A stretch of 64,000 nucleotides of DNA from Dendrolimus kikuchii (GCA_019925095.2 CM034388.1:26914934-26978933); one strand, 5' to 3'. Shown: positions 21,851 through 54,369, numbered from the stretch's first letter. Numbers and translations are program-made. The notes: generated by a model not told the origin, from the sequence alone.

Positions 21851-23330
21851 TTAATAATGAGTGTTTGATTTAAAAAAACTCCATCGGCCTTAAGAGATTT
21901 CTTATTCAAGTAAATTGCCATTAGCGAATCTTCAACACACGCCTAATGAGTCCACTTTTAGATATATTCTAAAGAACAAACATCACAATTCGAAGTTGTA
22001 TGAGCAAAGAAACGCATTCAACTCCAATCAAACCAAACTTATTTTCATCTCTAATATCAGAGTGATAAAGTCTAAAATTCTATAAAGAATCATTACCTCA
22101 GTTTTGTTCTGTCTTAATACTATACCAAGTTGAGTTCGTTACTAAGATAGAATCTTTAATTTCCTACGTTCGTAGTCGGTGTCATGAGTTTTACAAAAGG
22201 TTCCTCGCATTGGTGTCCGTTTGAATTTTGAAATCGAATGAACTGAAAGGGGTTTAGATTGTGCCGATTTGGGAATGCTAGTTTATTTCAACCATGTTTT
22301 AAAGTATTTAAGTATGTTAATAATAATACTCAACTTGGATCCTCCAAAAGAAAACTTGACTTAACTAGCCGACTCAGAGTAAAATTTGTAACAGCTATAA
22401 GAGTGGAGTTCCGGAGGTGGAAGAGTTATTGATATAAAGTCGGGAGTAGCTTTGGTGTCACTGCAGTGAATTCAAAAGTTCTTGGAGTTTTTGGCAGGAA
22501 CTGAAAGAGGACGTTATTCTGTGCAGTTTTATTTTTTAAAAATGTGTAAAATTACTCTAAAATGAACAATAGTTGTAGGATATTGATAGTTTTTGAGTAG
22601 TAATTATGTGTTTTTGTGAGAAATCTGAACTGTATACTCAAATGCGGCCTTTCGAGTTTTCACAAGAACTCTGTTATATGGCGTCGATTGTAATCTACAA
22701 TACAATTGTGCCTGGCTTAAAGGTCTAGTTGCCAAGCCATAAACATAAAAAAAATCAAAAGTTCTTAATTCAAACTAAGTTCCACTAAACCTATTTGAAT
22801 TAAGAACATTTTTTGAAGATCCTAGATAAGTTGTTAATATAAGTCTACTTCCTATCACCATGTGTTATCGATGTATTAGGAGAAAATGCGTCAAGAAACT
22901 CCTCAGTAACACATCCAAGTAAAAGTTCTTTTACTTCATAATTGACTATCTCAGGCTCTTTTTTAAGTACATAAGGAAGTTATATTTAATTGATTTCAAA
23001 GAATTAAATCGTATTCGCATCCATGTAGCCTTTCACTATTCTTTTACATTTCGGAAGGCCCGTATGACAGAAAAGAGATCAAAGTAGTACAATAGTACGT
23101 GGAAGCTGTTAAAATAGTGTATAAAATACTTAGTAATGTTGCTTAAAGTACACTGAAACATAACCTTACTTACTTCTATGGCAGCAAGCAGGTAACTGAT
23201 GAGGGAAGTTGGAAGCACAAGTATGAAAATGCAACTTGATACTCTAGCTGCCAACTTCTGCTATGGGAGTGGTCATAATGTAAACAAGAAAAATATGCGT
23301 GTAAAGTAATAGAAGTAGAATAAAATTTAC
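21851..23330. other. AT-rich intergenic DNA with a LINE-like 3' end
   Basis: CCTGGCTTAAAGGTCTAGTT and GCCAAGCCATAAA followed by an A-run at 22710-22757 look like the 3' end of a plus-strand LINE; the 5' extent is unclear. A small hairpin with arms GTTCTTAATTCAAA and TTTGAATTAAGAAC lies at about 22763-22808. No gene was recognised. Confidence 0.35.
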
Positions 23331-23337
23331 ATATTTG

Positions 23338-23525
23338 TTATTTTTTTATTGCCAGGCTCTAAGTTGGGATAGATTGGATGTATTAGGAGGCATGGGAGGT
23401 GTTGATAAAGAGGTGATGGGATTGTTGGATGGGAAAGTAGGCCACCGAAACGTACTGATTGCCAAAACACGTTTAGGTCAATTCTGTGAGAGCGTGGTAC
23501 TCCTCTGATCGAGCCGGCTAATTCA
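23338..23525 (-). repeat. 3' UTR fragment of a LINE with AATAAA-rich end
   Basis: On the minus strand GAGCCGGCT-like start (GCCGGCTCGATCAGAGGAGT), ACCACGCTCTCACAGAA and GGTGGCCTACTTTCCCATCC precede GGCAATAAAAAAATAACAAA. The layout matches 3' UTRs of Jockey-type LINEs. Confidence 0.45.
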
Positions 23526-23540
23526 TAATAATAATAATAA

Positions 23541-23827
23541 AAGCCCATACCTAAATGTTCCACAACTGGGCTCCGGCTTCACATTATAGGGGGAACGGAC
23601 CGTATACCCGCCACGCTGGTCCAAGTCGGCTTGGCAGGTTTGACACATCGGTTATCTCGATGTGCAGGTTGCATCACGATGTTTTCCTTCACCATTTGAC
23701 AATGGTAATTCTAACAATATGCACATTAACTCAGAACACTGCCTCAGTGGTGCATGTATTCCGACAAGAATTGAACCCGCACCCTTTGAGTTTGGGACAC
23801 GTGCGCTAGCCATTACGCTACCACGGC
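23541..23827 (-). repeat. tRNA-derived SINE family S3, copy 2
   Basis: Head GTGGTAGCGTAATGGCTAGC at 23827 on the minus strand, diverged box B (GGTTCAATTCTTGTC) and the CCTATAATG body end. The tail is preceded by an (AAT)n run at 23528-23540. Confidence 0.8.
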
Positions 23828-24348
23828 TTTTTTGTATTTACAATAGCGATGCATAATTTGATTCATTTGAAGACGTCTCATCTGGTAACGTAATTAGCTG
23901 ACCTAATTCGCAGACTTCGGGTCGCCGTTCTTAAAAAAGACGGCTGTTAAACAAGCTGCCATACTATATCAACGTAGCTAGAGTTTCTGGATGTTTTAAT
24001 TTATAAAAAGCTACGTACACTCTGTGAATAATCCTGTAAACCAACAAATATAGCTGCGTATCCTGGGATTGTTTGGGTTTTATTGTCAATGTCAGGTGGC
24101 GCTAGGCTTACGAGAAAACAATTCGGCCCAGTCTGTACTATTTTATATGCAATGAAAGGTTCCGTAGATATAAAGTTTTTGTAATTTGTCTTTTCTTATA
24201 AAATTGTCTCATATATTAAAAATTACTTAACGGATTGCATCCATGCCATCTTGCATTGAAAGTATTTTGTAAGCGTTAACAGTTTGATTTTTGTGAAACT
24301 TATCATCCTATAATTAAAAAAATAGACAACCACCCTGATTAGATTTAA

Positions 24349-24663
24349 TTTTTTTATTTTTTATTGCAGGAGTTCAGCAGATGCACAGACGGCCCACTTG
24401 ATGGAAAGCGGTTACGATCGCTTAGAGACATATGCAAAATCAAAGGTGCTGCTACAAATGCGCTGCTGGTCTCTTAAGTACCACTGGAACCTGGTCACTA
24501 ATACTGGAATACAATCCAAGGTTGTTATGGCGACATACTTTAGACCAGGGGTGGTAACTATCCAGTCGGGCAAATGCCCTACCACTGTGGGATGTTTTGT
24601 CGCCTCTTACGACAGCCCACCCGGCTGCGGGAAATTGTATTCTTTCTCCGTTCCTGCACGGAT
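24349..24663 (-). repeat. S1 element, copy 5, full length but diverged
   Basis: T-run at 24349 to ATCCGTGCAGGAACGG at 24663. It carries small insertions and substitutions relative to consensus, so it is among the older copies. Confidence 0.9.
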
Positions 24664-25607
24664 AACTACTTTACTCTACTATTTGGAAAATCAATAGTTT
24701 ACATTATTCTTCTATAAAACATCAGACTGTTGCTAAATTAAAGGCTCAGGTATGACTGAGTATTACTACGATAAAATTTTTTTGATACGATTAATTTTTT
24801 AATATATAAAAAACAGTATACCAAACATAATTATATGGTAACTTTCCTTTATTATCATAATTATTTTTTTTTATCGGTATTTCACCCCCGATACTGTTCG
24901 GGCATCTGAAATACATATAATATATATATAAGGCTTATCTTATACTACTTAAAATTACTTACAGTCTAGTTTAAAATTAAAATTGTAAAGTTCTATATAA
25001 AATATATAAATGTTGTAAAATCTATTATATGCGTATACATAGAATATATTAACACGTCTACGAGTCTATATATTCCACCACATTTATTTGCTACTTGATG
25101 ACGCAACATGATGACTGAGAGATAAATCGACGTAATGATAAACATTACGTAGATTTATTTCTCCTCACGGTGTCCTCCACCACTGTTATACAAAAAGCTT
25201 CCAGCCAAGACCTGGCCTCTTTACCGGCCAACATCTTGCCATAATTAATATTATAAATGCGTATACAAGTTTGATTTCTTTGTGGCACTTTCACGCCTTA
25301 ACTACTCAACAGATTGTCAGCAAGTTTTGCGTACACGTTGTCAGTGGTGTAGAAAAGGACATAAGGTACCTTTCATCCAGAAAAAGTGTACTGTTTCCAA
25401 GGTAAAGAAAAAACACCTGAATGGGTTGACAAAACTAATTCAAATATCGAAGCTGTATCTCCTTGTACCCTTAAGACTTCAAGTCGTCAGTTGTACAATG
25501 TGCTATTCTACCCGAAGGACGTCGCACCAGTGCACCATGATTTGCTACTGTCCTGACGGTCGTGTGTAGACTGATGATGCTCCTACTTTCGAGTGGATCT
25601 TTATAGA
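24664..25607. other. AT-rich intergenic DNA
   Basis: No gene was recognised. A plus-strand frame of 95 codons (25282-25569) lacks a domain and splice context and is not called. Confidence 0.4.
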
Positions 25608-26080
25608 AAACTAGGATATGTCCGCGATTTCGTCCACGCTGGACTTGAAATTCCCACGGGATTCTCGGGACACCAAGTACCGCAGCTATCGTTTTATTGA
25701 AAACTGTGTCGGAATAAGCAATTTTTACGAGCCCGAACAACTGCAAACCGTTCCCGGGGAAATTCCCGCGAGATACCCGGGATAAAAAAATATTACACAT
25801 ATTTTATTACATTAAATTTGCTATCAGTAAAAAAATCACATTAGATTTTTTTTGTATCTGGTCATTTTAAATAATTCCCAGAAAAATTCCACGTGATTCC
25901 CAGGTATCGTAATAAAAAATACCTATAAAAAGTAGCGCAGAGTTAGAGAGAGTCTAAGAATTAGCTGTTGATCAGCGGAAACGGCATCTCAATCAGTCCA
26001 GTAGCTTTTACGTGAACCCCGAACAAACAGACAAACAAGAAATCCAAAAAAAAGCGTCGTTTTTCCATCGTTTATATGGT
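25608..26080 (+). repeat. Dispersed repeat R-B, long copy
   Basis: Blocks in order: AACTAGGATATGTCCGCGAT, TTCGTCCACGCTGGACTTGA, repeated GGGAATTCCCGCGAGA-like strings, AAAAAGTAGCGCAGAG and a final GAACCCCGAACAAACAGACA. It matches 58858..59390 throughout. Non-coding; possibly Helitron-like. Confidence 0.6.
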
Positions 26081-26145
26081 CTATTCCAGTTGTTTTTTTT
26101 TTAAATAGCTTCGATGTACAGACACGGCATATTTAGAATTTTATA

Positions 26146-26454
26146 ATCCGTGCAGGAACGGAGAAAGAATACAATTTCCTGCAGCCGGGCGGCCTGTCGT
26201 AAGAGGCGACAAAACAACCCACAGCCAGGTGGTAGGGCATTTGCCCGACTGGATGGCTACCACCCCTGGTCTAAAGTATGTCGCCATAACAACCTTGAGT
26301 TGTGTTCCGGCATTAGTGACCAGGTTCCAGTTTCCCTTAAGAGAGCAGCAGCGCATTTGTAGCAACTTTGCTATTGCAAATGTCCACAGGCGATGGTGAT
26401 CGCTTTCCATCAAGTGGGCCGTCTGCCTGTCTGCTGATCTCCTTCAATAAAAAA
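26146..26454 (+). repeat. S1 element, copy 6, full length
   Basis: ATCCGTGCAGGAACGGAGAA at the left, TCAATAAAAAAG at the right. The opposite strand is open for 90 codons (MMESDHHRLWTFAIAKLL and following). Confidence 0.9.
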
Positions 26455-27233
26455 GATAAAATTCGCTTCTACCCGCGCATATACTACAGAAGCGAATTTC
26501 TGGTTTAACAAAAGCGCTCTTACGCTATGATATACAAAATAAAAATGCGAATTTTGTCCTTGGATTAAACTCATCCGGTCTGAACCGACTCGGAGCATTC
26601 TCTCTTAAAAAAAGTATCTTCATTTCGTAAAGGATAATTGCGCCATTCTAACACAACATTAACCTCGCAACTTTTAATAGGCGTTCCACTTGGGGAAATG
26701 AAACGTACCAAGTGTCTATACCAACTTAATTTGTTACGTAAACGACGCCATTTTTGACTGAGACTTGCTTTAGTGTACTTTAAATATTTTAGCACGTCAT
26801 GTCATTATTATAACTATAATATTATTTTTCTGTCCTTTTATTGTCTTGGTCTTATTGAGTATGCATAAAACTTATTAAAAAAAAGAATTTGAGATATAAA
26901 TAGAATATGAAATATAAAGAAAAACAATATTTAGCTAGACGTGTTGCTGGGGAGTTTCTTGCCGCTTCTTCTCCTTTACAGCATCAACACGTTGCGAAGC
27001 GGTGTACATAGAATAGGAAGTAAAAAATTAAATTTTAACTTACATGTATGACCTTCAAAAAGTGTTCTCCAGTGGAACTTATTTTGAATTAAAAAAAAAC
27101 TTTTGAATTTGAATTTGAATTTGTAGAGTTTGAGAAAGCTATTTGTGTAAACTACATATATGTACACCATTGCTGGCATCTCCCTCACTGATTGCCACTC
27201 AGTTAATTTATTCTAGAAAGAATATAATGTATT
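26455..27233. other. AT-rich intergenic DNA
   Basis: No gene was recognised; it includes a short (GAATTT)n run near 27100-27120. Confidence 0.45.
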
Positions 27234-27506
27234 ATCCGTACAGGAACGGAGAAAGAATACAATTTCCTGCGGCCGGGCGGCCTGTCGTAAGAGGCGATAA
27301 AACAACCCACAGCCAGGTCTAAAGTATGCCGCCATAACAACATTGATTTGTGTTCCGGCATTAGTGATCAGGTTCCAGTCTCCCTTAAGAGAGCAGCAGC
27401 GCATTTGTAGCACCGTTGGTGTTGCAAATATCCATAGGCGATGGTAACCATTTTCCTTCAAGTGGGTCGGCTGCCTGTCTCCTGAACTCATGCAATAATA
27501 AAAAAT
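27234..27506 (+). repeat. S1 element, copy 7, with internal deletion
   Basis: About 40 bp are missing where CACAGCCAGG joins TCTAAAGTATG, a deletion between CCAGGT and CCTGGT blocks. Ends are intact, with an A-run at 27499-27506. Confidence 0.9.
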
Positions 27507-27780
27507 GGAAATTATATATAAATAGTTTAACAAAATCCATAAACTCAGTAAATAGTGGTTGATAACAGCGAACGCTGGTCTTCCGTAAGTGCCAAGCAGT
27601 AACGTCCCTTCACAGAAAAAAAACCTAATAAACATTTAAATATTTATACCGAAGAAAATTCTAGAGTCAGTGCAAATCTTCCTTTTGGCGTAATACTAAA
27701 ATGACCCGAATATTTTATGAATTTAATTTAAAAACTGTTTAATTTGTAAATTATTTAAAAAAATTAAAAAACGCCTAGTC

Positions 27781-28060
27781 GACAAAACAGGAGACTGGAA
27801 GGCTGGAGCTTACCTCGCTCAAAGGATTAGCCTTTGTATCCAACGAGGTAATGCTGCCAGCCTTCTAGGTACAATGCCCAGCGACAGGGGTCTGGTGGGG
27901 CTGGGCTGTCTTTAATATAGGTTTTATTTTAATTTTAGTTTTTTTACTATTGTCTATATATTTTTAAGTTAGGTTTATTTATAGGATATTTTAGTTTTTG
28001 TTAATAGATGTTAGTTAGACTTAGTTTATTTATAGTATTTAATTATAATAAAAATTTGTA
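27781..28060 (+). pseudogene. LINE (family F) ORF2 C-terminus and 3' UTR
   Basis: The plus strand reads GAYLAQRISLCIQRGNAASL, LGTMPSDRGLVGLGCL and then a stop, followed by an AT-rich 3' UTR. This is the tail of a non-LTR reverse transcriptase protein; two more decayed copies lie at 40685..40900 and 41876..42007. The frame boundary upstream (GTCGACAAAACAGG) is shared by the copies, so the truncation may be a common feature of the family. Clade is uncertain. Confidence 0.55.
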
Positions 28061-29152
28061 AATAACAATATATACCTACATAGAATAAACAGTATAAATA
28101 TTTGGTTAACTTTATGATTATGATTATATATAGTGTATGTTATTTATAAGATGTATCAAAATGTGTTCATTCCTAAGTCGATGAAAAATGCCGTTATGCG
28201 TCCCACATCAATCGGGAGAGACCTAGGTGAGCGTGATTCCTAAGCCAGTAAAGCGTGCCAGCCTATTCACTAGAAATCGAGACCATTACTGTGAGCGTAT
28301 TAGGAATGCGCTAAGGAGCTTACAGTTCAATATTTCGTAGTAACTCCACGATACAGTAACTTTGTCTTTAGTTTTAAAGACACACTAATCATGTAGTTTA
28401 GCTGAGTGGGCAATAATCTGACCAGCTCCTCTCCCTAGCTACAAAGTACAAAATTTAAGACATACATTCACTCAGTATTAATAAATAAAACTTAAGTCTA
28501 GCGTTTTACCCTGATATATTGTTGTATATTGTTTTATATTAAGCAAGCTATGTTTGCCTGTAAGAGACTGTACATTTAGCATAAGACCATTAACATGTAT
28601 ATTTAATTAAGCATATCAATGTATTAGTTGTTGGCAAACTTAATAAATTAAAAAAAGAAAAAAAAGACGGCTTACTTTGCGAATAGATAACTTTTCATTG
28701 TTCGTTGTTCATACTTTCCTAGTACCAAACAATAGGCGGCATTAACACTTAGATTTCTTCCAGGCAACCTAACTAAGGATAGGTTTTTATTTTATATCGT
28801 CATCATAGTGAGGAATTGAGTTAGTGCTCTGGGGAATAAACCCTAAAATGCACAAGGTAAGTCAAGGCTCCATACAATTGCAACATTTACATATTACCAT
28901 TTATCACTATATGCGAAGATATTTCTAGAATACGGGTTTATGTTCTAAAATAAAACTCCAATAAATTGTTTATTAAAGATGTTTTATTACTGAAATCAGA
29001 ATAATTTACATTGTAAAAAATACACCGTACTCCATAGTATGCTAACATTAACAATTTTAGCGTTTTTTTTTCTTACTTTTCGCTTTTAATTTACAGTTTC
29101 TTTAGCTTTCATTAATTTCAACTCTAGACATAAGGGGAAAGGTCATAGTGTT
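28061..29152. other. AT-rich intergenic DNA
   Basis: No gene or named repeat was recognised. A short GC-richer piece at 28190-28330 may be debris of a LINE 3' end. Confidence 0.4.
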
Positions 29153-29745
29153 AATTAAGGACTTGCCACGTCACCACGGCGCGGCATCGACATGTTGTGG
29201 CACCTTGTCGTATCGTGCAAACAAACAGCGCGGAGACACGTTTGAAATGCAAGGCGGTAGTGTCTTACAAATGCCTTAGGCTGCATTTGGCGTGACACCG
29301 TACGCGACCTGCCAATATTTATTATGAGAATGAATTGTAGTGGTCCTTCTCTAACGCACGATACTTGGCGTATAGACGCCGCACAAAGAGTCATGTGCGG
29401 GATAACAGACGTTTGAGAGAGACGATCATATTGGATTTTCTTAATAATCATTCGTGGGTCGCGTACAGCGTCATGCCACACGCAGTAGACGGTGTTTGTA
29501 GCAGACCACCGGCTTAAAAAACGATTACAGAAAATACTCTGATTTTTTGGTATTTAGGAAGAAACTGGTAACCCACCACAGGATGAACAGTAAAATGATG
29601 CTGTAGTGAGCTCAAAATTTCCACGGTATAGTACCATGTCATAGCGCGATTGTACCGCACCTTATTTTGGTGGCGGCACTGAACCGCTCTCTTGCACAAC
29701 AAAGCGACGTGCCACGCAGTGTCGTGGCCAAGCCCTACTATAATG
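29153..29745. mobile_element. Possible degenerate DNA transposon
   Basis: This 590-bp block is GC-richer than both flanks. The left end (GGACTTGCCACGTCACCACG) resembles the reverse complement of the right end (GGGCTTGGCCACGACACTGC), and GTGCAAACAAAC/GTGCAAGAGAG blocks follow in both. It lacks an intact transposase frame. Superfamily is unknown and the repeat match is imperfect. Confidence 0.35.
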
Positions 29746-30199
29746 CAACGTACTTTCAGATTCAAATTATGTAAAATAAATAGTATTTTTTATATCTTAC
29801 ATATAACTTTTTCATATTCTACGATAATTCTTTATCAAGATTTTTGTATCTGATAATTTTCTTGTGTTATGAGGAAAGAGCATGAAGAAATACCCTTAAC
29901 GACAATGGCTTAATAAAGTCGTAACTCTGGAAATCTCGAAAATCTTACATGACTGGATGCCACAGTTCATTCCTTCTGTTTTTTGAAGTTTTATTATTGA
30001 CAAAATATTTGTCATCTATAAACACTCAGAAGTTGAAAATAAAAATTATAAGACGTTTAATTTTTTGAATGAATTAGTCTAAAATGTTTGTATTAAACGT
30101 TTAAAAAGCAAGAAGACAATGATATGTAGCACAGGTAGTCATGTACCGGTCTGAAACAGTTCAAAGTTACATATTAATAATATATTTTTTTTTTTTTTT

Positions 30200-30437
30200 A
30201 ATAATAATCGGCAGACAAACACACCTATTGTATATCCCCAAATTAAGCAAGTTACGCTTGTGTTATGGGTAATATACAACTGAGTACTCTGGGGCCGATC
30301 CCAGACACCCAGATCATAGTAAATAACGGAAAAAATACGTTTCCGAAATTTACTATACCAGGAATCGAACCCGGAGCCTCTGCGTTGTGGTGAGCTACGC
30401 CGGCAAAGGCTTAGCCCGCTCAACCACAGAGGCCGTC
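30200..30437 (-). repeat. tRNA-derived SINE family S2, full length
   Basis: Head GACGGCCTCTGTGGTTGAGC at 30437 on the minus strand, box B GGTTCGATTCCTGG, the GGGATCGGCCCCAGAG block and the TTTGTCTGCCGATTATTATT tail at the low-coordinate end. Confidence 0.9.
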
Positions 30438-31224
30438 AAATATTAAGTTCTTATTAAGATTATGTTTTTGTAACTAAATCATAATTGTTAAAAAAAAATT
30501 GTATAATAAATTAGGTTTGTATAATTAAAAAATCGATACTGATTCGTTTCAAGAGCTTGAAACTATGAATAATAATTTAACATACAACAAAATTCCTTAC
30601 GTATAATCATACACGATAATCAATTCGGAAGCGGTAATGAAATCATTTTCAATAAGTAATTTGTAAGATATCGAAATATTCATTTTCACAGTGAATTCAG
30701 TATATAAGTACAATTTGAAATATTTAAGTTGAAAATCCTTTATCATAAAAAATGCTATCGGTATCTCGTTTGACCTTGTTATAAACGTCCATCAATTCAA
30801 AATTTAGCATTAAAAGATCTTTGGTAATGGCTTCAGCCTTTTCATAAAAGATTAAGATCGAAGATTTAATCCTATTATGGATTAAATAGGAATTAATTTG
30901 GCATTTAAATAAGTTCTTCATTCGAAGATAAGTTTCAATGTTTGTTACTTTCACTTCTATTAGGAGGGTCAGCTTTGAAGCAACTCGTGAAATGTAAAAT
31001 GGGTAACAATATATTCGGATTGTTTGGAATATATTGCTGTGAGTGATAAGACCGCCCGTAGTGTACCTCTCGAATATCTTTAGGCTATAAGTTGTCTGCA
31101 ATTGTATACAATAAATATTTATCTATTATATGAAATAGAGTAAAAATTGATTCGATTTTATCGGCAAATAATTATATTTTCTTGTGTTTTATGTCTATTT
31201 TTTATTTAGCTTAGCAGCTAAGCT

Positions 31225-31345
31225 GTAACAGATTCGCTTACGCAGGTACGACCACGCTTTAGAGAGACCCGCTAGTTATGTGGTGAACAAATATCTAACA
31301 ATCTCGCATCAAGTCCAGGTAGAAGAGATAGGCCCAAGAAATGCT
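31225..31345 (+). repeat. RTE-type LINE (family D) fragment
   Basis: TCGCTTACGCAGGTACGACC and CTAGTTATGTGGTGAACAAA match the copy at 44305..44490 at the nucleotide level (family protein motif RLRWYG..L..P..YVGNKC). Confidence 0.6.
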
Positions 31346-33770
31346 TGACGTCGTGATGATTGATATGAATGCTAAAGTCAATCTCATTTGTTTAAAGATT
31401 AATGATTCATTAACCAACTTTGAGTGCAGCAGTGCGACATTTTAAAGAAGACTTATTCTTTATTCGAACGAAGTTCTTTTACGCGGCTTAACTAGAGTGA
31501 ACTGGCAGAAATCTTCACGTAAGGAAAAAGTGCTATGCCAGGCGTCATATTTTGTACAATTTCGAACTTTAATACAAACAAACAAGATGTAAAATAAGTG
31601 TGACATATAATATGCACTGGGTGAAATGCAGCAAGAAAGCTTTGGGAACCACGAGGGTGCAATATAATAATGCATATCGTATCCTAATGAAACTGCCTTG
31701 ATTCTGTAGCGCTTCGGGCATGTTCGCCGAACAGAGGATTGCAGATTTCTTTGCGCCTCCGTTCTTCGGGCAATGGGATTCTCCGCAAGTTTTCAGATAG
31801 CCTTGACAACCCTATTTTTAGGAGCTGGCATTCTGTGCACCATAACGCAAATGCATAATACACGTATGAATTAAATGACATTAATATTACTTTAATTTAA
31901 TTTAATAGAATTTAATTTTAAAATTTTGTGTTGTAATTTTTATGGTTATCATATTGCCTGAAATAAAGACTTATTATTATATATTGAGATTAAAAGGCCT
32001 TGAAACCGCCCTTACTCGGCCGCATTCGACTGCTGTGAAAATTGTGTAAATCTCGCGTCATTATGTTCCAAGGTTAGTAAAGAGACTTCGTTCCTTACGG
32101 TAGTCCTCCAACCGCACAATATTTTTTTATTTATCACGCATGTTACATGTAGTCTAATCGTGGTACGTCATGTTCTAATTTTTTAAGTGCTTAAGTATAA
32201 GAAATTAACAATTGTCCAAATAATTTAAATTACACAAGGCTTGATTATCTATTAATTACCTTATCTAAATACAGCCTTAATATATTTTTACACTTACAAC
32301 ATATGTAAAATAAAATTGTATCTTTGGATCCACTCAACATCTAAAAAGAAGCTAATTTCTTATTGAATCACTGTCACAAAGTTACAGTACTTATAATAAT
32401 TAAACGATATGTATTTTTTTATTATTTTAATCGCTATATTGTGAGAGAGTTATTAGAAAAAAATCAGTAAGAGAAATAAATGATTTATTTGTTATATATT
32501 AAGACACGATATTATTTTGTACTAGACCTGAATGAATTGCAAGATTTTTTAAATTAAGACATAATTTGATCGCAGAGTATTTCAATATCAGATACTTAGA
32601 TAATACTGTTCAAATGAATAATTAACTGCTTTGATCTGACAAGTTTATTATTGAATTATACTTAGACTTAAGTCTTAATCATTTAATTATTTGAACGATA
32701 ATTGACGAATAAAATCAAGTAGAATGAAGCTTAATACGTACAGCGGTGAACAAATTAATTAGATCCGTAAGAGAAGTCTTGGATAAATCGAGATTTATTT
32801 AAAATATTTTCAAAATAGACATCTCGCGAAGAAGGAAATGAAAGACTTTTTGATGAAATAGCAAATTACATTGCTTACAAGCCATAAAAAGTAGGTTAAG
32901 ATTATTTGTACGTAGTCTTTATATAAAAACTTAAACATATTAAATTGACGACAACTTTTGTGCGATTTTGGTAGCTTTGAAGTCTTTCTTGTCTTGGTAA
33001 GTAATATGACGATGATAATATTTAATTCATCCTACGGATCTCAATAGAAAGTAACTATTTATTTCTGAACTCTGACAGTCATCGCTTCCTAATTTATTTT
33101 ATATTTTTTACATTTTTTTTTCATTATTTTAACACACCAATGGAATTTACATCGAAAAATAAACAATGAAATCGATTGGAATTAAATAAAACTCAATATC
33201 TTTGGACGGACAGACACAGATTACAAGACAGTCAGTGAAACCGAAGTTTTTCAAAGTTAAGAAACGATTTATAAAGTAATCGAATATAAGAGAAATAATA
33301 AAGAATACAATTATGAGTATAATATTGTTCAATAATAATTATAATCAGAAACATTGGTCTCCATACTGCATTTGCTAACTCATGAGTCAAAAGTTCAATT
33401 TGTAGTCTATGTAACATTCAAAGTCTACGTCGATACAGTCCGGAGAACTTTACAAATACAACTCCCTTTGACAAAAAAGTAATAAATCAAAATTTAGGTT
33501 TTTCGAGTTCTTACCTTACAGTAAGTTATCCTCGCACGTAAAATATTCAGTCAAACAGACACCTTGATAATGAAATAGAAAAAAATCTTTTACTGAATTA
33601 CAAAGTGATATTAACATAGACTGCAATATTTGCAATTGCTCAGTCTGTAATAAAATAGTTTCTTATCTGATTACACATTGATTTTATTTGTTTATTAAGA
33701 AGAAAATAAATAATTAACTGTTATAAAATATTTTTTATGAAAATATATAAATTTATACAGACACTTGAAA
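31346..33770. other. AT-rich intergenic DNA downstream of the spondin gene
   Basis: About 2.4 kb with no recognisable gene, SINE or LINE family. All open frames are short and AT-driven. Confidence 0.45.
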
Positions 33771-33781
33771 TTTATTTTATT
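33771..33781 (-). terminator. Candidate poly(A) signals of the spondin-type gene
   Basis: Two overlapping AATAAA hexamers on the minus strand (TTTATT at 33771-33776 and 33776-33781 on the plus strand), about 200 bases after the stop codon at 33983-33985. This is the first AATAAA downstream of the stop. Confidence 0.45.
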
Positions 33782-33982
33782 ATTAAAATATGTAGTCCAA
33801 TTTTAAATCCATAATTCTACCATAAAATTGAAATTTTGAGTTACATACATTTTTTAATCAAGGTGCAATATGTGGAACAAATAAAGACTGTTGGTACATT
33901 GGGTTGCTTCTTTACCACACATGGAGACCAAATTAGGTTAAACAACCATAAATAAACAACAGTTCTGAACCTTAATTCAAGA

Positions 33983-53456
<19,474 letters not shown>

Positions 53457-53506
53457 CTGCGGACAAGAGCTTGGATTAATCTTACTATTCGCCATTACAC
53501 TCAATA

Positions 53507-53618
53507 GGCTCGTGTGTATAGAAATTTAATCGACGGTCAAAATAATAATCGCTGCTTAGCGAAATAATTTTAGCGATTATTTTATCTTAACCATTGCTTA
53601 AATGTTTATGCACACCAT
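53507..53618. mobile_element. Foldback/MITE family F1, copy 2
   Basis: Diverged inverted ends AGGCTCGTGTGTATAGAAAT and AATGTTTATGCACACCATT, same interior (TAATCGCT...AGCGATTATTTTA) as 1921..2030. It sits about 50 bp upstream of the acceptor of the spondin exon at 53257..53456. Confidence 0.7.
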
Positions 53619-53918
53619 TCTTAGTATAGCGCCACACCTGCAGAACTTTCGACGGTGAAAAGTTCAGCCTGCAATGGTTTTTTAAATAATCTATGACACA
53701 TCAGCGGAATTACCGCCGCATATGGCCGCAGGAGTATCGCTATACTAATGTTCTTACTTATAAAAGCCACTTAAATTTTAAACAATAGGTAAGCGGTGTA
53801 TGTGTCGTGATACAAGTAGAACAGGCGTTAAAATAGCATGTTATCATCTACCTTATAAAAAACTGAATAGGAATAATTTTAATTACTTTTGAAACAATAA
53901 TTAATGCGTTTCTCGACT

Positions 53919-53992
53919 CTTTTTTACATGTACATCGTACTTATGACGTCATATGTTCTTTTTTACATGTACATCGTACTTATGACGTCATA
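53919..53992 (+). repeat. 35-bp direct repeat, two units, each with a TGACGTCA palindrome
   Basis: CTTTTTTACATGTACATCGT followed by ACTTATGACGTCATA occurs at 53919-53953 and 53958-53992. TGACGTCA is the consensus CRE/ATF site, but no function can be inferred from two copies in a repeat. Confidence 0.8.
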
Positions 53993-54369
53993 ATTAGGTA
54001 GGTTCACACAAAATCTGCTAGTTTGCAATATTCTGTAAGTTAAGTCCTCTATTGCTTAGCAAGTGATTAGTAAAAAAAATACTTATAAACGTCTTTTAAG
54101 GATGACATGGCTAAGTCATTCTTTAATACCAGTCAACACTAAACAACGCTAGAACCTCACTTAGGCAATAACTAAGAGACAAGATGGCAGTTTTTACTTG
54201 GATTTGCTGATTGCCGCCGAACGAATGGCAAAAATTAGAAATACTGAACGTCATTTGTCTAAATCACGAGATACATATTAAAAAAATCGTCGTTTTGAGA
54301 ACAATATGTTTTCTTTTTTAATTAAGCAAAAGTTTTCAAGTTTATAAATGAAAAACATAATCACAAGCC

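Noticed and set aside
25282..25569. 95-codon plus-strand frame
   Set aside because: No domain, no splice context, composition like noise, and next to a dispersed repeat.
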